The notes: generated by a model from the sequence alone, not told the origin. 64,000 nt of DNA from Pseudomonas reinekei (GCF_001945365.1 NZ_MSTQ01000001.1:62001-126000), one strand, 5' to 3'. Shown: positions 25,857 through 35,836, counted from the first letter of the stretch. Numbers and translations are program-made.

Positions 25857-26657
25857 ATGAAACTGACACACGAGACGGTCATCGAGCTGGCCCTGCATCT
25901 GGAAAGAGCTGAGTTGACAGGTGTGGCCGTGACCAAAATAACTGACAAATTCCCTGATATGGACTGGGAGGACGCGTATGCCATTCAAGACACGATTCGC
26001 CGCCACAAAGAGCAGCGAGGTGTGCGCATCGTCGGGCTAAAGATGGGGTTGACCTCGTTCGCAAAAATGAAACAGATGGGCGTCAGTGAACCGGTCTACG
26101 GCTTTCTGACGGACTACGGTTCGTGCATGGATGGCTCGGCTATCGATGTCGATCATTTGATCCACCCCAAGATCGAGGCGGAAATTGCCTTTGTCCTCAA
26201 GCACCCATTGAAGGGCCCAGGCTGTCATGTGGGCGATGTGCTGGCCGCCACCGACTTCATTATTCCCGCCGTGGAAGTGATCGACTCGCGGTACGAAAAC
26301 TTTCGCTTCGACCTCAAGAGTGTGATCGCCGATAACACCTCGGCGGCGCGCTTTGTTGTGGGCGGCAACGCCCTCGACCCCAAAGGGATCGACCTCAAAT
26401 GCCTCGGCGTGGTGCTGGAAAAAAACGGCGAGGTGGTGGCAACCGCCGCAGGCGCGGCGGTGCTGGGGCATCCGGCGCAAAGCGTGGCCATGTTGGCCAA
26501 CATGCTGGGCGCGCGGGGCCGTGAGCTGCCCGCGGGCACTTTCATCATGACTGGAGGCATGACCGAAGCGATCGCCGTTCAGGCGGGCGATCAGATCAAT
26601 GTGCGGTATCAACATCTGGGCAGCGTTTCGATGCGCTTTCAGTCCAGCCTTCTGTGA
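25857..26657 (+). CDS. dmpH: 4-Oxalocrotonate decarboxylase
   Basis: 266 residues, DmpH/XylI type: GLKMGLTSFAKMKQMGVSEP and EAEIAFVLKHPLKGPG distinguish it from the hydratase paralogue. It removes CO2 from 2-oxo-3-hexenedioate to give 2-hydroxypenta-2,4-dienoate, bound in a complex with the hydratase encoded just upstream. Nine-base gap to that gene and a GAGG ribosome-binding site. Letter in the dhb nomenclature presumably E. Confident. Confidence 0.92.
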   Translation: MKLTHETVIELALHLERAELTGVAVTKITDKFPDMDWEDAYAIQDTIRRHKEQRGVRIVGLKMGLTSFAKMKQMGVSEPVYGFLTDYGSCMDGSAIDVDHLIHPKIEAEIAFVLKHPLKGPGCHVGDVLAATDFIIPAVEVIDSRYENFRFDLKSVIADNTSAARFVVGGNALDPKGIDLKCLGVVLEKNGEVVATAAGAAVLGHPAQSVAMLANMLGARGRELPAGTFIMTGGMTEAIAVQAGDQINVRYQHLGSVSMRFQSSLL

Positions 26658-26667
26658 GAACAGTCCC

Positions 26668-26859
26668 ATGCCAATCATGCAGGTATTTCTGGTCGAAGGC
26701 CGCAGCGAGGAACAGAAGGCTCGATTGATAGCCGCACTGACCGACGCGGCCGTGAGCTCGCTGCAGGCGCCCATCGAATCGGTGCGCGTCATCATCAACG
26801 AAATGCCGAAGACAGATTTCGGTATTGCTGGCAAAACCGCCAAGGCGCTCGGGCGTTAG
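26668..26859 (+). CDS. 4-Oxalocrotonate tautomerase
   Basis: A 63-residue tautomerase. The sequence starts [17 protein letters not shown], so Pro1 becomes the catalytic N-terminal base after Met removal; Arg12 (EGR) is where the family has a catalytic Arg. It ketonises 2-hydroxymuconate to 2-oxo-3-hexenedioate, between the dehydrogenase and decarboxylase steps. Only 10 bases after the decarboxylase and 16 before the acetaldehyde dehydrogenase. Corresponds to XylH/DmpI; probably dhbF. Confidence 0.94.
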   Translation: MPIMQVFLVEGRSEEQKARLIAALTDAAVSSLQAPIESVRVIINEMPKTDFGIAGKTAKALGR

Positions 26860-26875
26860 GTGCGAGGAAACCGTT

Positions 26876-27814
26876 ATGAATACAAACAAGAAGAAAGTCG
26901 CGATTTTGGGTTCGGGCAATATCGGCACGGACTTGATGATCAAGATTCTGCGCCAGAGTCAGCACTTGCAGATTTCGGTGCTAGTGGGCATCGATGCAGC
27001 TTCGGACGGCCTGGCGCGAGCCAGAAAAATGGGGGTGGCGGTGTCCCACGAAGGCGTCGAAGGCTTGATCGGCATGCCTGAGTTCGCCGACATCGAATTT
27101 GTCTTCGATGCCACCTCTGCCAGTGCCCATCTGGACAATGAAACCTTGCTGCGTCGACATAAACCCGACATCCGGATCATCGATCTGACACCGGCGGCGA
27201 TCGGTCCGCTCTGCGTTCCGGTGGTGAATCTGGAACAGAACCTCAGCGCCACCAACGTCAATATGGTGACCTGCGGCGGCCAGGCGACCATTCCCATGGT
27301 GGCAGCCGTGTCTAGGGTAGCCGAGGTTCATTACGCGGAAATCGTGGCCTCGATCAGCAGCAAATCGGCTGGGCCCGGTACCCGTGCCAATATCGATGAG
27401 TTCACCGAAACCACCTCCAGGGCCATCGAAAAAGTCGGTGGCGCAGCCAAGGGCAAGGCCATCATTGTGCTCAATCCGGCCGAGCCGCCGTTGATCATGC
27501 GCGACACCGTCTACGTGTTGTCCGCGATGGCCAATGAGGACGAGGTCAGGAGATCCGTGGAGGAGATGGTCCGTGCCGTCAACGACTATGTTCCGGGTTA
27601 TCGGCTCAAGCAGCGTGTGCAGTTCGAGCAGATTCCAGTCGACGCACCCGTGAACATCCCTGGGCATGGACGTTTCAGCGGGCTGAAAACGTCGATCTTT
27701 CTCGAAGTCGAGGGTGCCGCACATTACCTGCCGGCCTATGCGGGCAACCTCGACATCATGACTTGCGCCGCTTTGGCCACCGCAGAGCGCATCGCGCGTT
27801 CGATGGTTAACTAA
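26876..27814 (+). CDS. dmpF: Acetaldehyde dehydrogenase (acylating)
   Basis: 312 residues from [20 protein letters not shown], the exact length of DmpF. The Rossmann GSGNIG lies at residues 12-17 and the catalytic Cys is C133 (VTCGGQAT). It converts channelled acetaldehyde to acetyl-CoA with NAD and CoA. It is paired with the aldolase gene 11 bases downstream, its stable complex partner. Secure. Confidence 0.95.
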   Translation: MNTNKKKVAILGSGNIGTDLMIKILRQSQHLQISVLVGIDAASDGLARARKMGVAVSHEGVEGLIGMPEFADIEFVFDATSASAHLDNETLLRRHKPDIRIIDLTPAAIGPLCVPVVNLEQNLSATNVNMVTCGGQATIPMVAAVSRVAEVHYAEIVASISSKSAGPGTRANIDEFTETTSRAIEKVGGAAKGKAIIVLNPAEPPLIMRDTVYVLSAMANEDEVRRSVEEMVRAVNDYVPGYRLKQRVQFEQIPVDAPVNIPGHGRFSGLKTSIFLEVEGAAHYLPAYAGNLDIMTCAALATAERIARSMVN

Positions 27815-27825
27815 AGGAACACACC

Positions 27826-28863
27826 ATGACGTTCAATCCCGGAAAAAAACTCTACATTTCTGACGTTACGTTGCGTGACGGCAGCCATGCGATTCGTCAT
27901 CAGTACTCCATCGACAACGTCCAGACCATTGCCCGTGCACTGGACAAGGCACGTGTGGACAGCATCGAAGTGGCGCATGGCGATGGCCTGCAGGGCTCCA
28001 GTTTCAACTACGGCTTTGGCGCGCGCACCGACCTTGAGTGGATCGAAGCGGTCAGCGATGTGATTTCTCACGCGAAGGTCGCCACGCTGCTGTTGCCCGG
28101 CATCGGCACCGTTCACGACCTCAAGGCAGCGTACAACGCCGGCGCACGAATTGTCAGGGTCGCCACCCATTGCACCGAAGCGGACGTTTCGCGCCAACAC
28201 ATCGAATATGCGCGCGAACTGGGAATGGACACCGTAGGTTTTCTGATGATGAGCCACCTGACCAGCCCGCAGAATCTCGCGACCCAGGCCAAGATCATGG
28301 AGACCTATGGTGCCACCTGTATCTATGTGGTGGACTCCGGTGGCGCGATGAGCATGCAGGACATTCGCGAGCGGTTCCGCGCGCTCAAGGAAGTGCTCGA
28401 CCCTACGACACACACCGGCATGCACGCTCACCATAATTTGTCGCTAGGCGTAGCCAACTCGATCGTCGCCGTGGAGGAGGGCTGCGACCGCATCGACGCT
28501 AGCCTCGCAGGCATGGGCGCCGGCGCTGGAAACGCGCCGCTGGAGGTCTTTATCGCCGCCGCCGATAGGATGGGTTGGCATCATGGCACCGACCTCTACA
28601 CCCTGATGGACGCCGCCGATGACATCGTCCGTCCGCTGCAGGACCGGCCGGTGCGCGTCGATCGCGAAACCCTGGCGCTGGGGTATGCCGGCGTCTATTC
28701 GAGCTTCCTGCGCCATGCTGAAGTCGCCGCCAGGCGATATGGTCTCAAGACTGTGGACATTCTGGTGGAGCTCGGCCAGCGGCGCATGGTGGGTGGCCAG
28801 GAAGACATGATTGTCGATGTGGCGCTGGACTTGCTCAATTGTCCGAAGATCTACCCGACCTGA
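27826..28863 (+). CDS. dmpG: 4-Hydroxy-2-oxovalerate aldolase
   Basis: 345 residues, DmpG/BphI family: [12 protein letters not shown] at residues 15-26 with Mn ligand D18, and H200/H202 in [11 protein letters not shown]. It cleaves 4-hydroxy-2-oxovalerate to pyruvate and acetaldehyde, which tunnels into the acylating dehydrogenase. Last enzyme of the eight-gene dhb set, therefore probably dhbH. The canonical pathway ends here. Confidence 0.95.
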   Translation: MTFNPGKKLYISDVTLRDGSHAIRHQYSIDNVQTIARALDKARVDSIEVAHGDGLQGSSFNYGFGARTDLEWIEAVSDVISHAKVATLLLPGIGTVHDLKAAYNAGARIVRVATHCTEADVSRQHIEYARELGMDTVGFLMMSHLTSPQNLATQAKIMETYGATCIYVVDSGGAMSMQDIRERFRALKEVLDPTTHTGMHAHHNLSLGVANSIVAVEEGCDRIDASLAGMGAGAGNAPLEVFIAAADRMGWHHGTDLYTLMDAADDIVRPLQDRPVRVDRETLALGYAGVYSSFLRHAEVAARRYGLKTVDILVELGQRRMVGGQEDMIVDVALDLLNCPKIYPT

Positions 28864-28984
28864 ACCCCGGGCTTGATTGGTGCACTGGCGCAACAGGCTT
28901 TGGTGATTTTGCTGTATTGCGGTATCAGGGCGCGGAAAATAAAGTCGGGTGAAAGAAAACAACAACAAAAACGAGGATTGCTGG

Positions 28985-29377
28985 ATGAATTACGCAATGA
29001 AAGCGATGTTTGACTGTGTCGACAGCAAAAACATCGAAGGCTTCCTGAGCTACCTGGCGGATGACGTCGAATTCCGCTTTGGCAACGCACCGAAACTGGT
29101 GGGCAAGGTGGCGATCAAGGACGGTGTGGGCGCCTTTTACTCGCAGATCCAGGGCCTTGAGCATGTCATGACCGGCGTGTGGGAACTCGATCACGTGACT
29201 ATTATCGAGTTCGACAGCTACTACACCAAACACACGGGCGTCACCGTTGGCGTGCCGTGTTGTGTTGTCCTGCGTTTCAATGCCGATCGACTGATCAACG
29301 ATTACCGGATCAACATCGACCTGTCCCCGGTGTTCGCTAGTGTGCCCGACAGTCATCTGATCCGCGCCACCGCCTGA
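28985..29377 (+). CDS. SnoaL/NTF2-like protein of unknown function
   Basis: A 130-residue NTF2/SnoaL-like fold protein (FDCVDSKNIEGFLSYLADDVEFRFGNAP). The start ATG 28985 has GAGGA at seven bases; upstream in-frame codons lack one. It follows the aldolase by 121 bases in the same direction and may be read with the dhb operon, but no pathway step is missing. Such proteins act as isomerases, cyclases or dehydratases, or only bind ligands. Function unknown. Confidence 0.75.
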   Translation: MNYAMKAMFDCVDSKNIEGFLSYLADDVEFRFGNAPKLVGKVAIKDGVGAFYSQIQGLEHVMTGVWELDHVTIIEFDSYYTKHTGVTVGVPCCVVLRFNADRLINDYRINIDLSPVFASVPDSHLIRATA

Positions 29378-29474
29378 CCTTCGTTCCAGGTTCCCCTGCC
29401 AGTGACCTGCCAGCTGCCTCTCTCGAGGCCGGCAGGTCGCCGGCGTTCTGGAAAGACGTGATCAAGGCACCGTG

Positions 29475-30383
29475 ATGAAAGATCTGAATTTGCTGTACAT
29501 CTTCGAAGCGCTTTGGCGGGATCATTCGACGTCAATCGCAGCGCAGAACCTGGGCGTCACTCAGTCGGCCGTCAGCAGTAGTCTCAAGCGCCTGCGCCAG
29601 ACCTACAGCGACCGGTTGTTTACGCTGGTCGGCCGGCGGATGGAACCTACACCTTTTTGCGCTCAAATCGCGCCGCGCCTGTTGCAGTCACTAGCCCTGA
29701 TCCGGGCTGCGGAAAGCCAGATGATCGAGTTCGATCCGGGACTTTGCCGCAAGTCGTTTACCGTTAGAATGCTCGATGTGGGGGAAGTGGTGTGCCTACC
29801 GCCGATTCTGAAAAAGCTGGCCGCCGATGCCCCCCTGGCGCGCATGAACACCGTCGGAGGCGGCGTGGAGGAAACCCTCAACGGCTTGGCCACCGGCAGG
29901 ATCGATCTGGCAATGGGCTTCATGCCGACTTTGCAAACCGACATACATCGATTGCCGGTGTTTTCCCAGCACTACGTGTGTGCCATGCGCCGCGACCATC
30001 CCTTGGCCAACAAGGTAATGTCCCTGGACGAGTTCATCGCTTGCGACCATCTACTGGTGGAGGCGGGCGGTACCGGCCATCAGGCGCTGGAGCGTGCCTT
30101 GATCGATGCGGGGGGCGCGGACTGCGTCAAGATGCGCGTGCCTCATCATCTGTCCAGTCCGCACCTACTGCTGGACAGTGACCTAATCTGGACGCTGCCA
30201 TGTGCGCTCGGCAAGACGCTGGCGCGCTTTTACCCGTTGGCTATCCAGCCCTTGCCGCTGCAGATTCCTTCGTTCGAGATTGATCTGTACTGGCACGATC
30301 GCTTTCATCGAGACCCACAGAATAAATGGCTGCGCGAAATGATGGGCGGGGTTTTGAAGAGTCAGCAGGCGCAGTGGCAATAA
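29475..30383 (+). CDS. LysR family transcriptional regulator
   Basis: About 302 residues, NahR/NodD branch (MKDLNLLYIFEALWRDHSTS, LGVTQSAVSSSLKRLRQTY). It is strikingly similar along its length to the LysR at 48161-49063 (shared SVEETL/GVEETLNGL, TGRIDLA, TDIHR, HYVCA, GGTGH, YWHDRFHRDPQNKW), so these two are recent paralogues. ATG 29475 preferred over a GTG three bases earlier. Convergent with the next LysR, one base away. Target unknown; the dhb operon or the SnoaL-like gene upstream are candidates. Confidence 0.9.
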   Translation: MKDLNLLYIFEALWRDHSTSIAAQNLGVTQSAVSSSLKRLRQTYSDRLFTLVGRRMEPTPFCAQIAPRLLQSLALIRAAESQMIEFDPGLCRKSFTVRMLDVGEVVCLPPILKKLAADAPLARMNTVGGGVEETLNGLATGRIDLAMGFMPTLQTDIHRLPVFSQHYVCAMRRDHPLANKVMSLDEFIACDHLLVEAGGTGHQALERALIDAGGADCVKMRVPHHLSSPHLLLDSDLIWTLPCALGKTLARFYPLAIQPLPLQIPSFEIDLYWHDRFHRDPQNKWLREMMGGVLKSQQAQWQ

Positions 30384-30384
30384 C

Positions 30385-31323
30385 TCAATCGGACGCTTTG
30401 CCGCTCAGCGTGCCATCGAGTATGAGCTGCGGCAGATGTAGGCTCAGGTAGTCGATCACACTGCGCACCGAGGGCAACATGCCCTTGGGTTTCGGATACA
30501 GCAGATGAATCAGGTGGGGCGGTCCGGCCCACGAGGGCATCACCACCTCAAGCGCACCGCTGCGCACCCACCCTACGACGATCGGCTCCGGCAACATCGC
30601 AATGCCTAGGCCATTGAGCGCGGCGTCCAGCTGCATGCTCAAATCGTCGGAAATCAGGCAGGGCAGATGGGGCATCAGTCGTTCTTCGTGAACGCCGTTG
30701 TGCAGCAGCCAGCGGCCGAAACCATCGTGCATGTCCGCTGGCAGGCACAGGGTCGGCAGGCCCGATAAGGCCTTGAGGGTGTCGGGGCGGCCCACGCGAT
30801 CGAGCAGCGTCGGGCTTGCGACCATTAATCGCCTGGCGCTGCCCAGGGTTTTCGCCACCAGCCCGGCGGTTTCGTCGATATGGGTGCGGGCACGCAGAGC
30901 GATATCGAGTCGCTCCTCATACAAATCGACCTCGCGGTCTACCGCGCTCAGCTCCAAGCGAACCTTTGGGTACTTCGCCATGTAGCTGGGCAGGAGCGGT
31001 GACACGTAGGTCTTGGCCATGACCTGAGGGCAACTCAAGCGCACCAGACCTACGGGTTCACGGCGCATGCGCTCGACGCTCTCATAGGCGGTCTGCGCGC
31101 CCTCGACCACAGCCTGGCTCAGTGCAAAGAAATGTTGGCCGGCTTCCGTCAGCGACACCTGGCGCGTGGTGCGGTGCAACAGGCGCGCACCAATGCGTTT
31201 CTCCAGAAGGGCAATGTGCCGGCTGAGCAGGGTTTTCTCGATGCCCGTGGCCCTGGCCGCGGGTGAAAACCCTCCATGCCTGACGACAAGGACGAAGTAG
31301 TGCAGATCGTTCAGGTCATTCAT
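30385..31323 (-). CDS. LysR family transcriptional regulator
   Basis: 312 residues starting MNDLNDLHYFVLVVRHGGF at 31323; further upstream the frame only crosses a REP-like repeat, so longer starts are rejected. Winged HTH with RATGIEKTLLSRHIALLEKR, then a substrate-binding domain. Paralogue of the LysR at 687-1613. It is divergent from the SDR-led operon starting at 31758 across a 434-base spacer and is the likely regulator of that operon. Confidence 0.92.
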   Translation of the reverse strand: MNDLNDLHYFVLVVRHGGFSPAARATGIEKTLLSRHIALLEKRIGARLLHRTTRQVSLTEAGQHFFALSQAVVEGAQTAYESVERMRREPVGLVRLSCPQVMAKTYVSPLLPSYMAKYPKVRLELSAVDREVDLYEERLDIALRARTHIDETAGLVAKTLGSARRLMVASPTLLDRVGRPDTLKALSGLPTLCLPADMHDGFGRWLLHNGVHEERLMPHLPCLISDDLSMQLDAALNGLGIAMLPEPIVVGWVRSGALEVVMPSWAGPPHLIHLLYPKPKGMLPSVRSVIDYLSLHLPQLILDGTLSGKASD

Positions 31324-31757
31324 GCAACGTCCCCCCTTTTTCGGAACCAATAGCAACCCTGTAGGAGCGAGCACGCTCACGATGGACGTCAACGATAACG
31401 CGTGCCCGCAGGATGAACGCGGCGCCCTTGAGTTCCTCGCGAGCATGCTCGCTCCGACAGGGATCACCGTGCTCACGATGATCGTGTTCGCGCCGCATTG
31501 GAGCATGGACCCCTTCGGCAGTGGAAGGGTTTTGCGGCATTTCATTGGTGCATTAAAGCAACAGTCTTTAGTGATTTATTCATCTAGTCAGTGACCGGTC
31601 GCCTACCTAAAGTTGAACCACTGACCAGCCCCCGATGTTGGGCAGCAGCATCACCGAAGGCAGTCATGGTTGTTGGCCAGATTCAGTGCAAGGGCTTAAT
31701 GCGGCACTTGGCCAGGAACGAGATGAATAACAAAAAAGTCGCCAATGGAAGCTAGCT
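31324..31757. promoter_or_regulatory. Divergent spacer with REP doublet and inverted repeat
   Basis: 434 bases without a gene. It holds a REP doublet nearer the LysR gene (31357-31462) and, nearer the SDR gene, seven-base arms GTCAGTG (31587-31593) and CACTGAC (31619-31625) spaced 32 bases centre to centre, about three helical turns. That arrangement suits a dimer-of-dimers regulator such as LysR. The promoter of the SDR operon should lie between there and 31758. Confidence 0.5.
31357..31462. repeat. REP doublet (imperfect inverted repeat)
   Basis: CCCTGTAGGAGCGAGCACGC at 31357-31376 faces GCATGCTCGCTCCGACAGGG ending at 31462; the arms match at about 22 of 25 positions. This is the common Pseudomonas extragenic palindrome in doublet form. 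Confidence 0.85.
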
Positions 31758-32522
31758 ATGAGTGATTTGAACCAACGCAATATCATTGTCACTGGCGCAT
31801 CCGGTGGCATCGGCAAAGCTTCGGTCATTGCGTTTGCCGAGGCCGGCGCCCGGGTCATCATGCTGGACCGCGATACCGCCGGTTTGAACGATATCGTTGA
31901 AGTGGTGCAGTCCTGCGGCGGTGCCGTCCATGCCATACCTTGCGATATCACCGACGAAGCCGCGGTCAAAGACGCCGTCGACGAGGTGATCAGCCGCTTC
32001 GGTGTGCTGCACGGCGCTTTCAACAATGCTGGCATCGAACAGAGCCACCTGCCGCTGCATGAAATCTCCGCCGAAGCCTGGGACCGCATCATCAAGGTCG
32101 ACCTGACCGGCGTCTTCTACTGCATGAAGCATCAGATCCGAGCCATGCTCGCCTCCGGCGGCGGCTCTATCGTCAACACGGCATCAGCCCTGGGTGCGGT
32201 GGCCATCGCCGCCGCCTCCGACTACATCGCGGCCAAGCATGGCGTACTCGGCCTGACCAAAGCCGCCGCCGTTGATTACGGCCCGCAGCGAATCCGCGTG
32301 AATGCCGTCCTTCCCGGAATCATCGAGACCCCGATGATTCTGCGCCTGAGCCAGGAAGACAACTTTGCCAATCAGTTCCAGGCATTGCGCGAGCGCCACC
32401 CGATAGGTCGCTTCGGCAAGCCCGAGGAAATCGCCGCCGCTGCGTTGTGGCTGCTGTCAGACAAATCCAGTTTCGTGACCGGGACATCCTTGTCCGTGGA
32501 TGGCGGCTACCTCGCCATCTGA
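31758..32522 (+). CDS. SDR family oxidoreductase
   Basis: 254-residue classical SDR: TGASGGIG at 12-19 for cofactor, NNAG at 89-92, and S143, Y156, K160 (SDYIAAKHG) as the catalytic set. The usual catalytic Asn position reads KVDLTGV, so Asp stands there. An acidic LDRDT after strand beta-2 suggests NAD(H) preference. First gene of an operon with an SRPBCC protein, a second SDR and envelope transport genes. It probably oxidises a secondary alcohol of the unknown substrate. Confidence 0.88.
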   Translation: MSDLNQRNIIVTGASGGIGKASVIAFAEAGARVIMLDRDTAGLNDIVEVVQSCGGAVHAIPCDITDEAAVKDAVDEVISRFGVLHGAFNNAGIEQSHLPLHEISAEAWDRIIKVDLTGVFYCMKHQIRAMLASGGGSIVNTASALGAVAIAAASDYIAAKHGVLGLTKAAAVDYGPQRIRVNAVLPGIIETPMILRLSQEDNFANQFQALRERHPIGRFGKPEEIAAAALWLLSDKSSFVTGTSLSVDGGYLAI

Positions 32523-32596
32523 AAACCGCTGTTGTGTGGTGTGCGGCCACTCATGAACGGGCGGCCGCGTCATTTGAAAATAAAAAGGTGAGCAAG

Positions 32597-33055
32597 ATGA
32601 TCATTGTAAGTAAGCGTCTGGAAATCAATCCGGCCGGTGAAGTTGAGTTGACCCGAGCCCAGGTCTGGGAAGGTCTGGAAGAAAAGGCGCGCAATCCTAT
32701 CGGTTATGTCGGCCCGATCGAGCAATGCACGATCGTTGAAGAAGCCGAAGGCCGCAACCCATTCATTCGCGAAGTGGTGCTGCACGGTGAAACTCTGCAA
32801 GAGCTAATCACGCTTTTCCCGCAAGAGCGTGTCGAGTTCGTGCGTATTTCCGGCGGCGCACGCGGCATCATCAAGAACATCATCGAAGAAGAGAACGGCA
32901 CGCTGTTCCTGCGCTTTACCTTCACCTTTTCCCTGGAAGGCGTGAAGGCTGGCAGCCCGGAAGAAAAAGCCTTTGCCGAAGGCATGGAAATCTCTTACTG
33001 CGAAGCGGTAAACACCACGCTGGGCCGTATGCGCGCGAAAAAAAACGTCGCCTGA
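32597..33055 (+). CDS. SRPBCC (AtaL-like) family protein
   Basis: 152 residues, starting MIIVSKRLEINPAGEVELTR after GGTGAGCAAG. The pattern (TRAQVWEGLEEKARNP, then the C-terminal ISYCEAVNTTLGRMR) fits the AtaL-like/DUF1857 branch of the START/SRPBCC helix-grip fold, which binds hydrophobic small molecules; members of this branch occur in biosynthetic and catabolic clusters. It may be a cyclase, hydrolase or binding protein. Family moderately sure; function unknown. Confidence 0.75.
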   Translation: MIIVSKRLEINPAGEVELTRAQVWEGLEEKARNPIGYVGPIEQCTIVEEAEGRNPFIREVVLHGETLQELITLFPQERVEFVRISGGARGIIKNIIEEENGTLFLRFTFTFSLEGVKAGSPEEKAFAEGMEISYCEAVNTTLGRMRAKKNVA

Positions 33056-33244
33056 CGGACGAGGGCAAGCGGTGCGGCGATGGCAAGGTCACGCAGGACC
33101 TCGGGTTTGATCTCAACCTGTTCTGGGTGAACGGAGAATGAGAACCCGACCTTGTCCATCGCTCGCTTTGCGCTCTGCCATCAACGGTTGATCGCAACGG
33201 AGGCGACCGTGACACGTTGACTTCCCATCAAGCAGGAGAACGTC

Positions 33245-34009
33245 ATGAGTGATCGTCTGAAGGGTAAGGTTTGTATCATCACCGGCACCGGTGGTTCGAT
33301 GGGACGAGCCGCAGCACTTATGTTCGCCCGCCAGGGCGCAAAAGTGGTCGGCTGCGATATCAACCGCGAGTCGGCTGAAGCGACGGTCGACGAAGTGCTG
33401 TCGTTCGGGGGGGAGATGGTGTCCCTGAGCGAATGTGACTTGACCGATACGCTGCAATGCAAGGAACTGGTTGAACTGGCCGTCTCGACCTATGGTCGTG
33501 TCGATGTCCTGTTCAATAACGCGGCCATGGCCTATTTCGGCTGGGTCGACGAGATTTCCGACTTCGATTGGCACCGTACAATCGACCAGGAGCTGAATCT
33601 GGTTTTCCACCTGGTACGAGCCGCCTGGCCTGAGCTGATCAAGACGCCGGGCTCGTCCATCATCAACACTGCATCGGTGTCCGCCTGGTCGACCTATCGC
33701 ATGTTGCCCGGCATCGCGCATTCCGCAGCCAAAGGCGCCGTGCTGTCGATGACCCGACAACTGGCGATGGAAGGCCGTACCTATGGATTGCGTGCCAACA
33801 GCATTTCACCCGGCTTGATCGAATCCAAGCAAACGCTTCCGCTGCTGGAAGATCCGGAGTGGGTCGATGTGATGGTCGGCAAGATCATGTTGGGTCGTAT
33901 CGGCAAGCCCGAGGAAGTGGCCGCAACTGCGCTGTTTCTGGCCTCGGAGGAAAGTTCGTTCATCACCGGCACGGATATAAAAATCGACGGCGGAACTACC
34001 GCGTGGTGA
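33245..34009 (+). CDS. SDR family oxidoreductase with His at the catalytic Tyr position
   Basis: 254-residue SDR with TGTGGSMG (13-20), NNAA (91-94), S144 and K163, but the usual Tyr of YxxxK is H159 (GIAHSAAKGAV). A subfamily with HSA-x-K is known to me, often followed by LTRQLA as here (MTRQLAMEG), so this is probably a natural variant rather than damage. CAGGAGAACGTC precedes the ATG. Likely redox or isomerase role on the same substrate as the first SDR. Confidence 0.85.
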   Translation: MSDRLKGKVCIITGTGGSMGRAAALMFARQGAKVVGCDINRESAEATVDEVLSFGGEMVSLSECDLTDTLQCKELVELAVSTYGRVDVLFNNAAMAYFGWVDEISDFDWHRTIDQELNLVFHLVRAAWPELIKTPGSSIINTASVSAWSTYRMLPGIAHSAAKGAVLSMTRQLAMEGRTYGLRANSISPGLIESKQTLPLLEDPEWVDVMVGKIMLGRIGKPEEVAATALFLASEESSFITGTDIKIDGGTTAW

Positions 34010-34141
34010 AACACGCAATGTGCTAAGTCGCTAACTTCAAGGGATTGTAAATCACTAAAAATATCGCTGTCTTTATGGCCAGCGAGCGTCACGGCTTCTT
34101 CAAAACCAAGCACTAATAATAACTAAGTTGGTGAAGAGAAA

Positions 34142-35836
34142 ATGATCGTCAAGAAAACAAGAGAGTCAGGTGCGCTTGCGTGCGCGCAACGTCAGGATTC
34201 GGAAAGTCATCAGTTTCAACACCGGGCGCTGGCGTGTGCCGTTGTGACCGCGATGACTGCATTCGCCGCCCCCATGGCCAGTGCGTTCGAGTTCAATACC
34301 GGCGTCGAAGATTTGAAGATTCGCTGGGACAACACGATCAAGTACAGCGCCGCCTGGCGTGTAAAGGATCAATCTTCGAAGTTGACCGGCGACGCCAACC
34401 AGGACGACGGTGACCGCAACTTCGACAAGGGCATGATTTCGAACCGGATGGATCTGTTTTCCGAATTCGACCTGACCAAGAACAATATGGGGCTGCGCGT
34501 GAGCGGCGCCGGCTGGTATGACAGCATCTACAACCGCAAGAACGACAACGATTCACCGTTCACCAATAACTCGCGCTCTGTGGACTACAACGAGTTCACC
34601 TCCGAGACCGAGAAACTGCACGGTCGCAAGGCGGAACTGCTGGATGCGTTTGTCTTCGGCAAGACCGAAATCGGCGACATGCCCACGACCATTCGTGTCG
34701 GTCAACATACTGTCCTCTATGGCGAAAGCCTGTTCTACGGCGCCAACGGTATTGCGGGAGGCCAGGCACCGACCGATATCGTCAAGTTGCTGTCTGTACC
34801 GGGTACGCAGTTCAAGGAACTGGTGCGTCCGGTGCCGCAGATCTCCGGGCAAATCCAGCTGCGGGACAACCTAGCACTCGGCGCGTATTACCAGGTGCAT
34901 TGGGAAGCAGATCGCTTACCAGCGGCGGGCAGTTACTTCTCCACTGTGGACATTCTCGATGACGGCGGTGAACAGATTCTCGCTGGTCCCGGTTCGAGTT
35001 TTATCCGTGGTAAAGACAAAAAGGCCAGCAACTCCGGCCAGGGTGGTTTGCAACTGCGCTTTCGGCCAGAAGATATCGACGGCGAGTTTGGTCTCTATGC
35101 CATTCAATACAACGCCAAGAGCCCGGTGGTGCATGCCAGTCTGAGCCCGGCCTTTGCGCCGGACACGTACGAGCTGGTGTACCCGGAGAAGATCAAGGCC
35201 CTGGGTGTCAGCTTCAGTACCACGGTGGGTGACACCAACGTTGCCGGTGAGTTTTCGGTGCGGGACAATATGCCTCTGGTGCCGCACGCCGGTTCGGTGA
35301 CCGTGTTGCCAGGGGAACAAATCAACAATAACAACCACCCTTTGTATCCCGTCGGCCGTACTGCTCACGGCCAGGTCTCATGGATTGCCTTGCTCGACGC
35401 TGGCCCGTTGTGGGAAGGCGGTAATTTTCTCGGTGAAGTGGCGTGGAACCGCCGCCTGAGCATCACCAAGAACGCCGACGCACTGGACCCCAATGCCACC
35501 CGCGATGCCGGTGCGGTGCGCATGATTTTCGAGCCTGCCTACTACCAGGTGCTGGACGGGGTCGACCTCACGGTGCCGATCGGCGTGGGCTATGGCCTGT
35601 TCGGCAAGTCCTCGGTGATCAACCCGGGTTTCAGCGTCAATCATGGCGGTGACTTCAGTGTCGGGCTCAAGGCCGACTACCTGAAAACATGGAAGCTCAG
35701 CCTGATGTACACCACGTTCTTCGGCACTGAAGAAACCGGCGTGGTGCCGGCCAACTCCGCGGATCAATCCTACTCCTACGACCAATCCCTGAAGGATCGC
35801 GATTTCATCGCGTTCTCCGTGCAGCGTTCGCTCTAG
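34142..35836 (+). CDS. DUF1302 family outer-membrane protein
   Basis: A 564-residue protein with an unusually long N-terminal leader: about 48 residues with a hydrophobic stretch (ALACAVVTAMTAFAAPMASA) and a predicted cleavage before FEFNTGVEDL. The rest is rich in alternating strands and aromatic girdle residues, as expected for the DUF1302 beta-barrel family. The next genes encode DUF1329, YCF48-like and MMPL proteins, a set that recurs in Proteobacteria near degradation genes for hydrophobic compounds. Proposed function: outer-membrane passage of such a compound. Confidence 0.85.
   Translation: MIVKKTRESGALACAQRQDSESHQFQHRALACAVVTAMTAFAAPMASAFEFNTGVEDLKIRWDNTIKYSAAWRVKDQSSKLTGDANQDDGDRNFDKGMISNRMDLFSEFDLTKNNMGLRVSGAGWYDSIYNRKNDNDSPFTNNSRSVDYNEFTSETEKLHGRKAELLDAFVFGKTEIGDMPTTIRVGQHTVLYGESLFYGANGIAGGQAPTDIVKLLSVPGTQFKELVRPVPQISGQIQLRDNLALGAYYQVHWEADRLPAAGSYFSTVDILDDGGEQILAGPGSSFIRGKDKKASNSGQGGLQLRFRPEDIDGEFGLYAIQYNAKSPVVHASLSPAFAPDTYELVYPEKIKALGVSFSTTVGDTNVAGEFSVRDNMPLVPHAGSVTVLPGEQINNNNHPLYPVGRTAHGQVSWIALLDAGPLWEGGNFLGEVAWNRRLSITKNADALDPNATRDAGAVRMIFEPAYYQVLDGVDLTVPIGVGYGLFGKSSVINPGFSVNHGGDFSVGLKADYLKTWKLSLMYTTFFGTEETGVVPANSADQSYSYDQSLKDRDFIAFSVQRSL

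Noticed and set aside
31324..31545. N-terminal extension of the LysR at 30385 by up to 74 residues
   Set aside because: The extension only translates a REP doublet and lacks a ribosome-binding site; LysR proteins of this type begin at MNDLNDL.
33056..33244. Possible gene remnant on the minus strand of the spacer between the SRPBCC and second SDR genes (a frame reading MDKVGFSFSVHPEQVEIKPE)
   Set aside because: It has a plausible composition but no recognisable family, no good ribosome-binding site, and it runs antisense into the SRPBCC gene within a few codons.
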